Part shown: positions 18,543-25,941 of the stretch, one piece after another
Position numbering within the stretch: position 1 is the first letter of the stretch
Layout: every line of letters begins with the position of its first letter
DNA from: AP-15 sp963797115
GTDB lineage: Bacteria > Pseudomonadota > Alphaproteobacteria > ATCC43930 > CGMCC-115725
Assembly: GCA_963797115.1 (NCBI GenBank)
Contig: CAWCOH010000004.1
Coordinates: 1 to 64,000 of the forward strand
Length of the DNA: 64,000 nt
Reading direction: 5' to 3'
Position numbers and translations under genes: made by a program
Notes under the pieces: model-generated
Seen by the model: only the letters and a program-made list of their open reading frames with translations
The model's database searches: none
What the model was told of the DNA's origin: nothing

Positions 18543-19331
18543 TCATTTACCGCGGACCGCTGGTTTCCGCCTCTCGCGCCAGGCAGTGTGACTTTCCTTG
18601 GCGTCTTCGGTCATCGACAGGGCCATGAAGCGGTAGAGATCGATGTAGGCGGCATCGGCGACATTGGGCATGTCGAGCCCGCGGTTCAGCGATTCCTTCG
18701 CCAGTCGCGAGGCGAGCGCCGGCAGCTCGGCCAGCCGCTCGGCGATCGCCGTCGTCTGCGCGATCAGCTCGGCGTGCGGCACCAGCCATTGCGCAAGGCC
18801 GAAGCGGAACGCTTCCTCCGCCTTCATCGGGTACCCCATGGCGACTTTCATCGCCTGGCCCTTGCCGATCCACCGTGCGAGCCGGACGATGCCACCATGG
18901 TTCGGGAGTATGCCTAAAGCGACCTGCGGCAGCCGCCATTCGGCACGATCGGAAGCGATGATCAGATCGCAGCAATAGGTGACGATGCAGCCGATACCCA
19001 CAGCAAAACCGTTGACCGCGGCGATGACCGGCTTGGGGAAGTCCGTCAGTACCTGTCCCGCGGTGCGATGCCGTTGCGACAAGCCCTCGATGAATTCCGC
19101 GATCGAGTCCTGTCTATGGGTCCGCGGGTTCTTGAGATTGGCTCCGGCCGAGAACGCGCCGCCCGCCTCGTCGCCGGTCAGCACCGTCACCCTGATTTCC
19201 CTGTCCGACGCCATCTCGTCGCAGCGCCGAGCGATCTCCTCGTTGAAGTCCTCTCCCCAGGCGTTGCGTGCTTCGGGCCGGCTCAAGGTGAGCCAGCCGA
19301 CGTAGTTTCGCTTTTCGTAGAAGACGGGCAT
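18543..19331 (-). CDS. Enoyl-CoA hydratase/isomerase family protein
   Basis: A ~262-aa crotonase-fold protein. The oxyanion-hole motif is in GAFSAGANLKNPR, and the second in VNGFAVGIGCIVTYCCDLIIAS. It would hydrate or isomerise an acyl-CoA ester in fatty-acid or aromatic degradation. The ATG at 19331 (MPVFYEKRNYVGWLTLSRPE) follows a GGAG ribosome-binding site and is preferred to the longer frame. It lies upstream of the VOC gene in the same direction, about 60 bp away, so they may form an operon. Crotonase members differ widely in substrate, which cannot be fixed here. Confidence 0.85.
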   Translation of the reverse strand: MPVFYEKRNYVGWLTLSRPEARNAWGEDFNEEIARRCDEMASDREIRVTVLTGDEAGGAFSAGANLKNPRTHRQDSIAEFIEGLSQRHRTAGQVLTDFPKPVIAAVNGFAVGIGCIVTYCCDLIIASDRAEWRLPQVALGILPNHGGIVRLARWIGKGQAMKVAMGYPMKAEEAFRFGLAQWLVPHAELIAQTTAIAERLAELPALASRLAKESLNRGLDMPNVADAAYIDLYRFMALSMTEDAKESHTAWRERRKPAVRGK

Positions 19332-19448
19332 CGGAAACTCCGTTGATCGAGGGTGCCAAGCGGACCGATCTTGCCCTCCCGCGGTGCATGAATGCATCCA
19401 CAATCCGATGGGTGTCGCCGCAGACTGAAGTCGCTAGGTTTGCCCTTG

Positions 19449-20687
19449 ATGACCGCCAGGCAGTTTTCCGAAAGCATCGAGAGCCGCGCGTCATGGGTAG
19501 CGGCGTCGATTACACTGCTGATCCTGTCGATCTCCTACGGCGCACCGCTGGTGTTCGTCGTCGGACTGAAGCCGATCGCGGCTTCGCTCGGCACCGATCG
19601 GTCGGTGGTGGCATTGGCTGCGTCGCTGGTCTGGCTGGGCACGGGCCTCGGCGGCATCGTGATGGGCCGCCTGGCTGACCGCATCGGGATGCGCCCGGTC
19701 GCGGTCTTTGGCGCCGGGATGACGGCACTGGGTCTGGCGGTCTCGGCAATCGGCGAGACCTGGGCGCTCTTTCTCGGCAGCGCCGTGCTGATAGGCCTTC
19801 TCGGCAACAGCGCGCATTATCCGCCGCTCGTGACCTATGTCAGCCGCTGGTTCGACCGCCGGCGCGGTACGGCCGTGGCATTGATCTCGTCCGGGCAATA
19901 CATCGCTGGCGTGCTGTGGCCGACCGTGTTCGAAGAGGGGACGACGCGGTTCGGCTGGCAGGCGACGATGTTGGCATTCGCATTCGTTGTCGCCGGCGCG
20001 ATTGTGCCCCTAGCGCTGTTTCTTTATCCCCCGCCAACGCCAGGCTTTGTCGAGCCCGTCAGCGGCGGCGTCCCGGGCCGTCCGCAGGCGCTGGGGCTGC
20101 CGGCAAACCTCGTGCAGACGCTGATCTGTGCGGCCGCGTTTTTGTGCTGCGTGCCGATGGCGATGCCGGCTGGGCATCTGGTGGCATTGTGCAGCGATAT
20201 CGGCATCCCGGCGGGGCGCGGGGCTGCGATGCTGTCGGTGTTGCTCGGTTGTGCCTTCATCAGCCGCATGTTCTGGGGGTGGGCAGCCGACCGGATTGGC
20301 GGGCTGGGAGCGGTGCTCGCCGGCTCGGCATGCCAGGCGGCGACGATCGCGGCCTTCGCGGTGACCCAGGACGAGGCCGGACTGTTCGCGGTCTCGGCCG
20401 CCTACGGGCTCGGCTTCAGCGGCATTATCCCAGCCTATGTCGTGGCGATACGCGAGCATTTTCCGTCGGCCGAGGCCTCATGGCGGGTGCCGATGCTGCT
20501 CTTCACCGGCATGTCGGGGATGGCGTTCGGCGGCTGGTTCGCCGGGGCGCTCTACGACCATTTCGGCTTTTACGCGCCGGCCTTCGTCGCCGGGGCGTTG
20601 TTCAATCTTGCCAACCTGGCGGTGGTCGGGTTCCTCGTCGTACGGCAGGCGCGGCAATTGCGCCTGCCGGCGGTTAGTCCCGCTTAG
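19449..20687 (+). CDS. MFS transporter
   Basis: A ~412-aa membrane transporter with about 12 hydrophobic segments. The cytoplasmic loop motif GRLADRIGMRP between segments 2 and 3 and WGWAADRIGG in the second half are the MFS signatures. FDRRRGTAVALISSGQYIAG resembles the oxalate/formate antiporter-like and monocarboxylate (MCT-like) groups, so a carboxylate substrate is a reasonable guess. The ATG at 19449 is used; the open frame begins further upstream but overlaps the divergent hydratase promoter. Its 3' end overlaps the convergent NHL gene by four bases. Confidence 0.88.
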   Translation: MTARQFSESIESRASWVAASITLLILSISYGAPLVFVVGLKPIAASLGTDRSVVALAASLVWLGTGLGGIVMGRLADRIGMRPVAVFGAGMTALGLAVSAIGETWALFLGSAVLIGLLGNSAHYPPLVTYVSRWFDRRRGTAVALISSGQYIAGVLWPTVFEEGTTRFGWQATMLAFAFVVAGAIVPLALFLYPPPTPGFVEPVSGGVPGRPQALGLPANLVQTLICAAAFLCCVPMAMPAGHLVALCSDIGIPAGRGAAMLSVLLGCAFISRMFWGWAADRIGGLGAVLAGSACQAATIAAFAVTQDEAGLFAVSAAYGLGFSGIIPAYVVAIREHFPSAEASWRVPMLLFTGMSGMAFGGWFAGALYDHFGFYAPAFVAGALFNLANLAVVGFLVVRQARQLRLPAVSPA

Positions 20688-21637
20688 GTCTTGACCAGCT
20701 TGTGGATCACCCGGATGCGCTTCGGCGCCGGGCCTTTCGAGAACCGCGCCCAGCTGCGGCCGGAAAGTTCGCCGACATAGATGTTCCCGTGCCCGTCGAC
20801 GGCGATGCCGTGCGGCGAGGTGAACTGACCGGGGGCGAGCCCGGCATGCATCTTCCCGAGCCGAGCCTGCACCTTCCCTTTGGAGGTATGGATGCTGACG
20901 CGCGGCCCGATATTCGGCCAATCCCGGTTGATCTCGCCCGACGGTCCGCCCTCGCCGATATAGATCAGCGGGTCGCGTCCGGCCGCCATGCACATGCCGT
21001 TCGGCCGGTGCAGATTGTTCCATTGGGTCTCGAACTTGCCGTTGCCGTCGAACACCTGAACACGGTGGTTCTCACGGTCGGCGACGTAGACCCAGCCCTC
21101 GGGATCGCAGCAGATATTGTGCGGGACGTTGAACTGACCGGGATCGGTGCCCGGTTCCCCCCACGACATCTGCAGCTTGCCGTCCGGCGTGTACTTATGG
21201 ATCCGCGCATTGCCGTAGCCGTCGGAGACGTAGAGGTCGCCGCGCGGCGACAATGCAGTATGGGTGCAGCGGTGGAACGGCTCGCCGCTCATATAGGGCT
21301 TGGGTTCGCCCGGAATGCCCAGCGTCATCAGCACCTTGCCGTCGAGCGTGCATTTGCGCACGGTGTGGTCGCCGTCGTCGGTCAGATAGATCGTGTCGTC
21401 CGGGCCTATATGGACCCCGTGCGGCCGGGTAAATACTCCTTCTCCCCAGGTGCGCAGCAAATTGCCATCGGCGTCGAAGACCGCCACCGGGTGCTCGCCG
21501 CGATTGAAGGCATAGACTCGATTCTGCCGGTCGACGCCGACCGCGGCACAGTCGCCGAGCGTGATTTCCTGCGGTACCTTCGCCCAGTTTTCTTTGACTT
21601 CGAAGGTGTACTCGCCGCTTCCGAGTTGAACCGCCAT
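20684..21637 (-). CDS. NHL-repeat beta-propeller protein (peptidylglycine lyase-like)
   Basis: A 317-aa protein made of repeated ~45-residue blades, each with a pattern like FTRPHGVHIGPDDTIYLTDD, FNVPHNICCDPEGWVYVADR and FTSPHGIAVDGHGNIYVGEL. This is a six-bladed NHL propeller of the peptidyl-alpha-hydroxyglycine alpha-amidating lyase-like type. In bacteria these proteins are often hydrolases or lyases of unknown substrate. No signal peptide is visible. It converges on the MFS gene and overlaps it by a few bases. Confidence 0.82.
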   Translation of the reverse strand: MAVQLGSGEYTFEVKENWAKVPQEITLGDCAAVGVDRQNRVYAFNRGEHPVAVFDADGNLLRTWGEGVFTRPHGVHIGPDDTIYLTDDGDHTVRKCTLDGKVLMTLGIPGEPKPYMSGEPFHRCTHTALSPRGDLYVSDGYGNARIHKYTPDGKLQMSWGEPGTDPGQFNVPHNICCDPEGWVYVADRENHRVQVFDGNGKFETQWNNLHRPNGMCMAAGRDPLIYIGEGGPSGEINRDWPNIGPRVSIHTSKGKVQARLGKMHAGLAPGQFTSPHGIAVDGHGNIYVGELSGRSWARFSKGPAPKRIRVIHKLVKT

Positions 21638-22101
21638 GCGTCCTCTCCCTCATCGTCGAAAAAACGCGAACGGGCCTCGCGGAGACCTGCGAACAATCCA
21701 ATTTGTCGTCCCCGCGAAAGCGGGGACCCAGGGGCAAGTGACTGAGATCCTGGGTTCCCGCTTTCGCGGGAATGACGGACAATTAAGAATGAGCACGAAA
21801 GATTTCGAACGCCGGGACCTATCCCTCCGCCACTCCGAACTTATCCTGCAATCGCAACTCGTACCAACCTGTGTGATGTTCGCGCGGCGGACCAATGGCC
21901 CCGGCTTCCGCCGGGCGGGCGAGTAAATGAGCGGCCGAGGAATACCTTCCCACTTTCCGCCGTCAGATCGAGGGGCCATCATAGGTGCGGAACGCAAAGC
22001 AGGCGAGCGTTCAACGCGGCTCATTATCTGTGGTACTGATAGTCAGCCGATCGTACGATCACCAATGGATATGCTTGCGAAGGGAGCAATAGGACGCCGT
22101 C
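21638..22101. other. Divergent intergenic region (~464 bp)
   Basis: It contains the palindromic repeat at 21703-21780 near its left side and no convincing gene. Promoters for the NHL gene (minus) and the amidohydrolase (plus) should lie here. Confidence 0.35.
21703..21780. repeat. Interspersed palindromic repeat, paired (GCGAAAGCGGG type)
   Basis: Two oppositely oriented copies of a repeat with core CCCGCGAAAGCGGG followed by ACCCAGG or its mirror, separated by ~20 bp, so the whole can fold into a long hairpin. Related single copies are at 23262-23304 and, more diverged, 30518-30540. This is the common chromosomal REP-like type. Confidence 0.7.
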
Positions 22102-23250
22102 ATGCCAGAAAAGCTGATCTCAGGCGATAACCACATCGACCTGACCTACCTGCCACCCGATCTCTGGTCATCGCAGGCACCGAACAAGTGGAAGCTTCTC
22201 GCTCCCCGCGTCGAGGAGAAGGACGACGGGCTCCACTGGTTTGTCGATGCTCAGGACAGGGGGATGTGGAACGGCATCGGCCCGGGATTCCTCCCCTATC
22301 AGAGGGGAATGTTCGGCCATATCGACGAGATGAAGGACCTTGGTTTCGAGTGGAGTTCGCGCCCTGGCGCCAGGCCGCGGCCGACTACCCCGGAATTGCG
22401 TCTGGCCGATCTCGACCGCGACGGCGTCGCGGGCGAGGTGATCTACGGCTGTCTGATGATCAACGATCTGATGGCCGACGCGCCGCTGCGCGCCTGGGCC
22501 GACAAGACCTACAACGACTGGGTCGCGGATTTTGCCAAGCGCAGCGACCCAAATCGGGTGTTTCCGCTCGCCATCGTCCCCAACACCGATCCGATCGAGG
22601 CTGCGGCCGAGGTCCGGCGCTGCGCCAAGATGGGGCTGCGCGGCGGTGATCTTGCCTTCAAGCGGATGACACCGCCGCTCTACACTCACGAGTGGTATCC
22701 CTTATGGGAAGCGGCGGCGGAATGCCGTTTCCCGATCTCGTTCCACTCGACCGGCTTCAAGGCGTTGCGCGCGCCCGATACGCCGGAGATGGAGAAGAAA
22801 TATTTCACTCAGTGGCGCCTCGTCCGCTCCGCCCTCTTCCAGCTCGACACGATGGAGGTGCTGGTTTCGCTGCTCGCCTCCGGTGCTTGCGACAAGTATC
22901 CCGATTTCAATTTCGTGCTCGGCGAATCGGGCGTGACTTGGCTGCCATATGTGTTCGACCGCCTCGACACCGAGTATGCGGACCGCGCGAAGAGCCTCAA
23001 TTTCAAGCTGAAGCCGAGCGATTATTTCCGCCGCCAGGGCTATGTCACCTACCAGCAGGACCAGTATCTCGAGCCGATCATCCCGCTGATCGGCGAGGAC
23101 AACATCATCTGGGGTGCCGATTATCCCCACCCCGATTGCATCTGGCCGAACTCGATCCCGACGCTTGACCGCAACCTCGCTCAGATCTCGCCGAGCGTGC
23201 GCCGCAAGATCACCAGCGAGAACGTGACCCGGCTCTACCACCTGAATTGA
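22102..23250 (+). CDS. Amidohydrolase family protein (COG2159-like TIM barrel)
   Basis: A 382-aa metal-dependent hydrolase or decarboxylase. The N-terminal ISGDNHIDL and the central FPISFHSTGFKAL supply likely metal-binding residues, and the C-terminal DNIIWGADYPHPDCIWPNS carries the conserved catalytic Asp. These are the marks of the amidohydrolase-2 group, which includes aminocarboxymuconate-semialdehyde decarboxylase and related decarboxylases or hydrolases in ring degradation. The ATG at 22102 is the first in frame. It stands alone, with palindromic repeats on either side. Confidence 0.82.
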   Translation: MPEKLISGDNHIDLTYLPPDLWSSQAPNKWKLLAPRVEEKDDGLHWFVDAQDRGMWNGIGPGFLPYQRGMFGHIDEMKDLGFEWSSRPGARPRPTTPELRLADLDRDGVAGEVIYGCLMINDLMADAPLRAWADKTYNDWVADFAKRSDPNRVFPLAIVPNTDPIEAAAEVRRCAKMGLRGGDLAFKRMTPPLYTHEWYPLWEAAAECRFPISFHSTGFKALRAPDTPEMEKKYFTQWRLVRSALFQLDTMEVLVSLLASGACDKYPDFNFVLGESGVTWLPYVFDRLDTEYADRAKSLNFKLKPSDYFRRQGYVTYQQDQYLEPIIPLIGEDNIIWGADYPHPDCIWPNSIPTLDRNLAQISPSVRRKITSENVTRLYHLN

Positions 23251-23261
23251 CGAGAGGGTAA

Positions 23262-23304
23262 CCCTCTCGTCATACCCGCGAAAGCGGGTATCCAGGGGAA
23301 ACCG
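23262..23304. repeat. Interspersed palindromic repeat (GCGAAAGCGGG type)
   Basis: Single copy of the core CCCGCGAAAGCGGG followed by TATCCAGG, just after the amidohydrolase stop. Same family as 21703-21780. Confidence 0.6.
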
Positions 23305-23320
23305 CCGCTCCGCCTGTAGC

Positions 23321-23361
23321 CCTGGGCCCTCCCCGCTCGCGGGGGAGGGTTAGGGTGAGGG
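23321..23361. repeat. Interspersed palindromic repeat (CCCTCCCC..GGGTGAGGG type)
   Basis: CCCTCCCCGCTCGCGGGGGA followed by GGGTTAGGGTGAGGG can fold on itself. Longer relatives lie at 36043-36137 and 50639-50707. Confidence 0.55.
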
Positions 23362-23728
23362 CGCGACTGGAGGCGCGTTCGAGGCGTGGGAGACAATCGG
23401 CATTTGGGAGGGCCACGCGTCGCGGCCCTAGGCGAGCTACGAGACCTCGACTTCCACAAATCTCCCTGGTCGGGACTAGAGAGCGGTACTCAATCTCTTC
23501 GTCACGTATGACGCGCTCTTACGCAACCGTAGGTAGGGCATCAGTTCGAAGGCCCACTATCAAGCGCGATTAGCGTGGCCTTGCCACAAAACCGGAACTT
23601 TTCGCTGTTGAATTGTGGCCGGTACGGCCGTTCAATCGCGGTCGCGACGATAACCCTTTTGGGCCGATTCCGGCTGTTCCGCTTGATGGCCTGGGTAAGT
23701 GGTCCGGCATTAATTTTTTGTACATCCA

Positions 23729-24301
23729 TCAGCAGGAGCCGGCTCGAACCCAGCGGCGTTGCACCCGGCGCTGCGCTCCGGTCACGCCGATCCGCATCGT
23801 GATAAGGTCACGGCTAACGGCGTAGATTGAGACAGCCGCATCGACGGTCATCCGCTGCTCCACGATGTACAGCGCCGCCTCCTCCGAGATCAGCAGCGCC
23901 GGCCCGAGCCAATTCGCCTCCTCCTCGTGTACCCGGTTGAATTGACGGCAGCCGAACTGGTCGAGGATCGGGGCAGGCGGATGCCCCAGCAGACCGTGGC
24001 TGATCTCATGAGCGAGGTCGGCCGCCTGCCGGCGTGGATGATGCGCGTCGTTGTAGACAATCAGCCGGCGATACCCCGCAAAGAGCGTAGCCGCCGAAAA
24101 CACGTCGGGCGCAGAGCGGGTCAAGTAGCCCACCGCTGCCGCTTCGATGCTGGCGAGTTCGGAAAGCCGCATCAAAGGAATGCCTAGATGGCAGGCGAGT
24201 GCCCAGGGCGAAAGTGGCGCATGCGGCGCCAGCCCAAGCTCGGCGCGCAGTTCGCGCGCATGCTCGTTCGCCTCCGTCTTGAAGCCCCGCCGCAGAGACA
24301 C
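23729..24301 (-). CDS. capP: CapP-like ImmA/IrrE metallopeptidase (CBASS regulator)
   Basis: A 190-aa ImmA/IrrE-family peptidase. The zinc motif is in DLAHEISHGLLGH (HExxH), and the third ligand Glu is expected in HEEEANWLGPALLIS, the family's usual position. CapP is known to cleave the repressor CapH when DNA damage is sensed, which turns on CBASS expression. Here the gene begins with a GTG that overlaps the stop of the CapH-like gene (TAGTG), and the pair diverges from a CBASS nucleotidyltransferase. That arrangement is the main basis for the CapP name; by sequence alone it is an ImmA/IrrE peptidase. The gene looks intact. Confidence 0.78.
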   Translation of the reverse strand: MSLRRGFKTEANEHARELRAELGLAPHAPLSPWALACHLGIPLMRLSELASIEAAAVGYLTRSAPDVFSAATLFAGYRRLIVYNDAHHPRRQAADLAHEISHGLLGHPPAPILDQFGCRQFNRVHEEEANWLGPALLISEEAALYIVEQRMTVDAAVSIYAVSRDLITMRIGVTGAQRRVQRRWVRAGSC

Positions 24302-24654
24302 TAGTCTTGCCGCAGCTTCTCGTAGGCCGCCTTAAGCACCGCATCGAGGGCGGCCGCCGCCTCAGGCTTCAGATGCGGGTCGGCGCGCAGATACGCGGTG
24401 ATCTGAGCCAGCGGATCGGCTCGCGCCGGCGCGCTCTCGTCCGCCAAAACAAACTGATCCGCTTTCAACCCTGACCACGCAAGTAGCGCCGCCAGGCTGT
24501 CAACGTCGGGCCGCTTGCCCTGTGCGATACGAGTCAGGGTCGAGGCGCTGATACCAGCCTCTCGCGCCACCTGCTTCCAGTTCAGCCGTCGCGACTGCCG
24601 TTGGCTGTCGAGGGCCGCGTAAAAGCCCTCTGCATCGAAGTATCCCTTTGCCAT
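24301..24654 (-). CDS. capH: CapH-like helix-turn-helix repressor (CBASS regulator)
   Basis: A 117-aa DNA-binding protein. Residues ~22-50 form an XRE/Cro-type helix-turn-helix (NWKQVAREAGISASTLTRIA), and the C-terminal half is helical and could be the oligomerisation and cleavage part. CapH proteins repress CBASS operons until cut by the partner CapP, encoded just downstream with a one-base overlap. Its promoter region is shared with the divergent nucleotidyltransferase gene, so it probably controls both. The ATG at 24654 is used. It appears intact although the operon it would control is broken. Confidence 0.78.
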   Translation of the reverse strand: MAKGYFDAEGFYAALDSQRQSRRLNWKQVAREAGISASTLTRIAQGKRPDVDSLAALLAWSGLKADQFVLADESAPARADPLAQITAYLRADPHLKPEAAAALDAVLKAAYEKLRQD

Positions 24655-24745
24655 CCGGCCCTCTTAATTCGACACTTGCAATCCGACGCCATCATTCAAA
24701 TATAGAGTGCGATTGCGCATTTGCAACGAATATTCGGATTTGAAA
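24655..24745. promoter_or_regulatory. Divergent promoter/operator between CapH-like gene and CBASS remnant
   Basis: This 91-bp spacer is AT-richer than the flanking genes. It contains an inverted pair AATCCGA (24680-24686) and TCGGATT (24734-24740), and TTGCAA occurs twice, near 24676 and 24721. These are candidate CapH operators, inferred from position and symmetry only. Confidence 0.45.
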
Positions 24746-25366
24746 ATGGGTTTCGATGCGCCGCTTTCTCCTCCGCACCTAATTGCGCGGAAGGCCCAAC
24801 TCGTCGCCGTTCTCGAGCGCCTATGCGAGGCGCTCGAGCTGACCCCTACCCAATTCGAACTCGCCAAGCAGCGATACGAAACGGTTGGCGAATGGCTGGC
24901 GGCATCGCCCGATCCGCGGCTGCGGACACTCTCGATTTACCTGCAAGGGTCCACGGCTCTCGGCACGACAGTGAAACCGCTGGGGCGCAACGAGCACGAT
25001 GTCGATCTCGTCGGCCATGTAGCGGACGGCGGCGGCGTGCCGCCTGCGATTCTAAAGAAGTTGATCGGGGACCGGTTGCGCCAGAACGGCCACTATCGGT
25101 CCTTGCTGGAGGAGATGCCGCGCTGCTGGCGGCTGAATTACGCCAGCGAATTCCATCAAGACATAACGCCGTCGGTCCCGAACCCGCTCTGCAGCAACGG
25201 GGGTGAACTGGTCCCCGACAAAACTCTTCGCGAATGGATGCCGTCGAATCCGAAGGGGTACCGGCGGCTGTTCGAGCAACGCGCGGCACTGCAGCCGCGC
25301 ATGCGCTTAACGAAGGGTATCGGGTTCCGCGGGGACGCCGCGACCGATATCGAACCTTATCCAACG
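24746..25366 (+). pseudogene. cdnA: CBASS CD-NTase (cGAS/DncV-like nucleotidyltransferase), N-terminal part
   Basis: About 207 codons of a SMODS-type nucleotidyltransferase that would make a cyclic oligonucleotide alarm signal on phage infection. The nucleotidyltransferase motif LQGSTALGTTVKP is followed by EHDVDLVGHV, which carries the metal-binding Asp pair. WRLNYASEFHQDITPSVPNP supplies the third catalytic Asp, and GGELVPDKTLREWMPSNPKGYRRLFEQR is the conserved family stretch that follows. Similarity stops at about IEPYP, where group II intron copy C begins (25367), so the C-terminal half is missing. The ATG at 24746 is chosen; a GTG at 24707 is in frame but lies in the shared promoter. Active-site residues are present but the protein is truncated. 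Confidence 0.85.
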
Positions 25367-25941
25367 GCTTCTGACGGAGACGAGGATCGGTGATTGGCGA
25401 TGAGCCTGACAACACCAGAGAGTATCCGGACCCTTCAGAGGAAGCTGTATTGCAAGGCGAAGGCGGAACCGGCGTACCGCTTCTATCTGCTCTACGACAA
25501 GATCCATCGCGACGATATTCTGGCCCATGCCTATGCGCTGGCGCGCGCCAATGCGGGAGCGCCGGGGGTGGACGGGATGACGTTCGCGGCGGTCGAGGCG
25601 ATGGGGCTGGAGGAGTGGCTCGCCGAGATCAGGAGGGACCTCGTCGCGAAGACCTACAGACCGGCCCCGGTGCGGCGGGTGATGATCCCAAAGCCCGGCG
25701 GCGGCGAGCGGCCGCTCGGCATCCCAACAATCCGGGACCGCGTGGTGCAGACCGCCGCCAAGCTGGTGCTGGAGCCGATCTTCGAGGCGGACCTCGACCC
25801 GGCAGCCCATGGCTACCGGCCGGGGCGGAGCGGAACCGAGGCGATCAAGGCGGTGCATGTCCTGCTCTGCCGAGGCTACACCGATGTGGTGGACGCCGAT
25901 TTGTCGAAGTACTTGGAAGACACTGCATAATGCCCCCTGGT

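Larger units (their letters stand above)
23251..23728. other. Intergenic region (~478 bp) with repeats
   Basis: It holds a single REP-type palindrome at 23262-23304 and a C/G-rich palindrome at 23321-23361. The remainder (23362-23728) shows no gene I can support. It separates core metabolism from the CBASS remnant. Confidence 0.4.
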
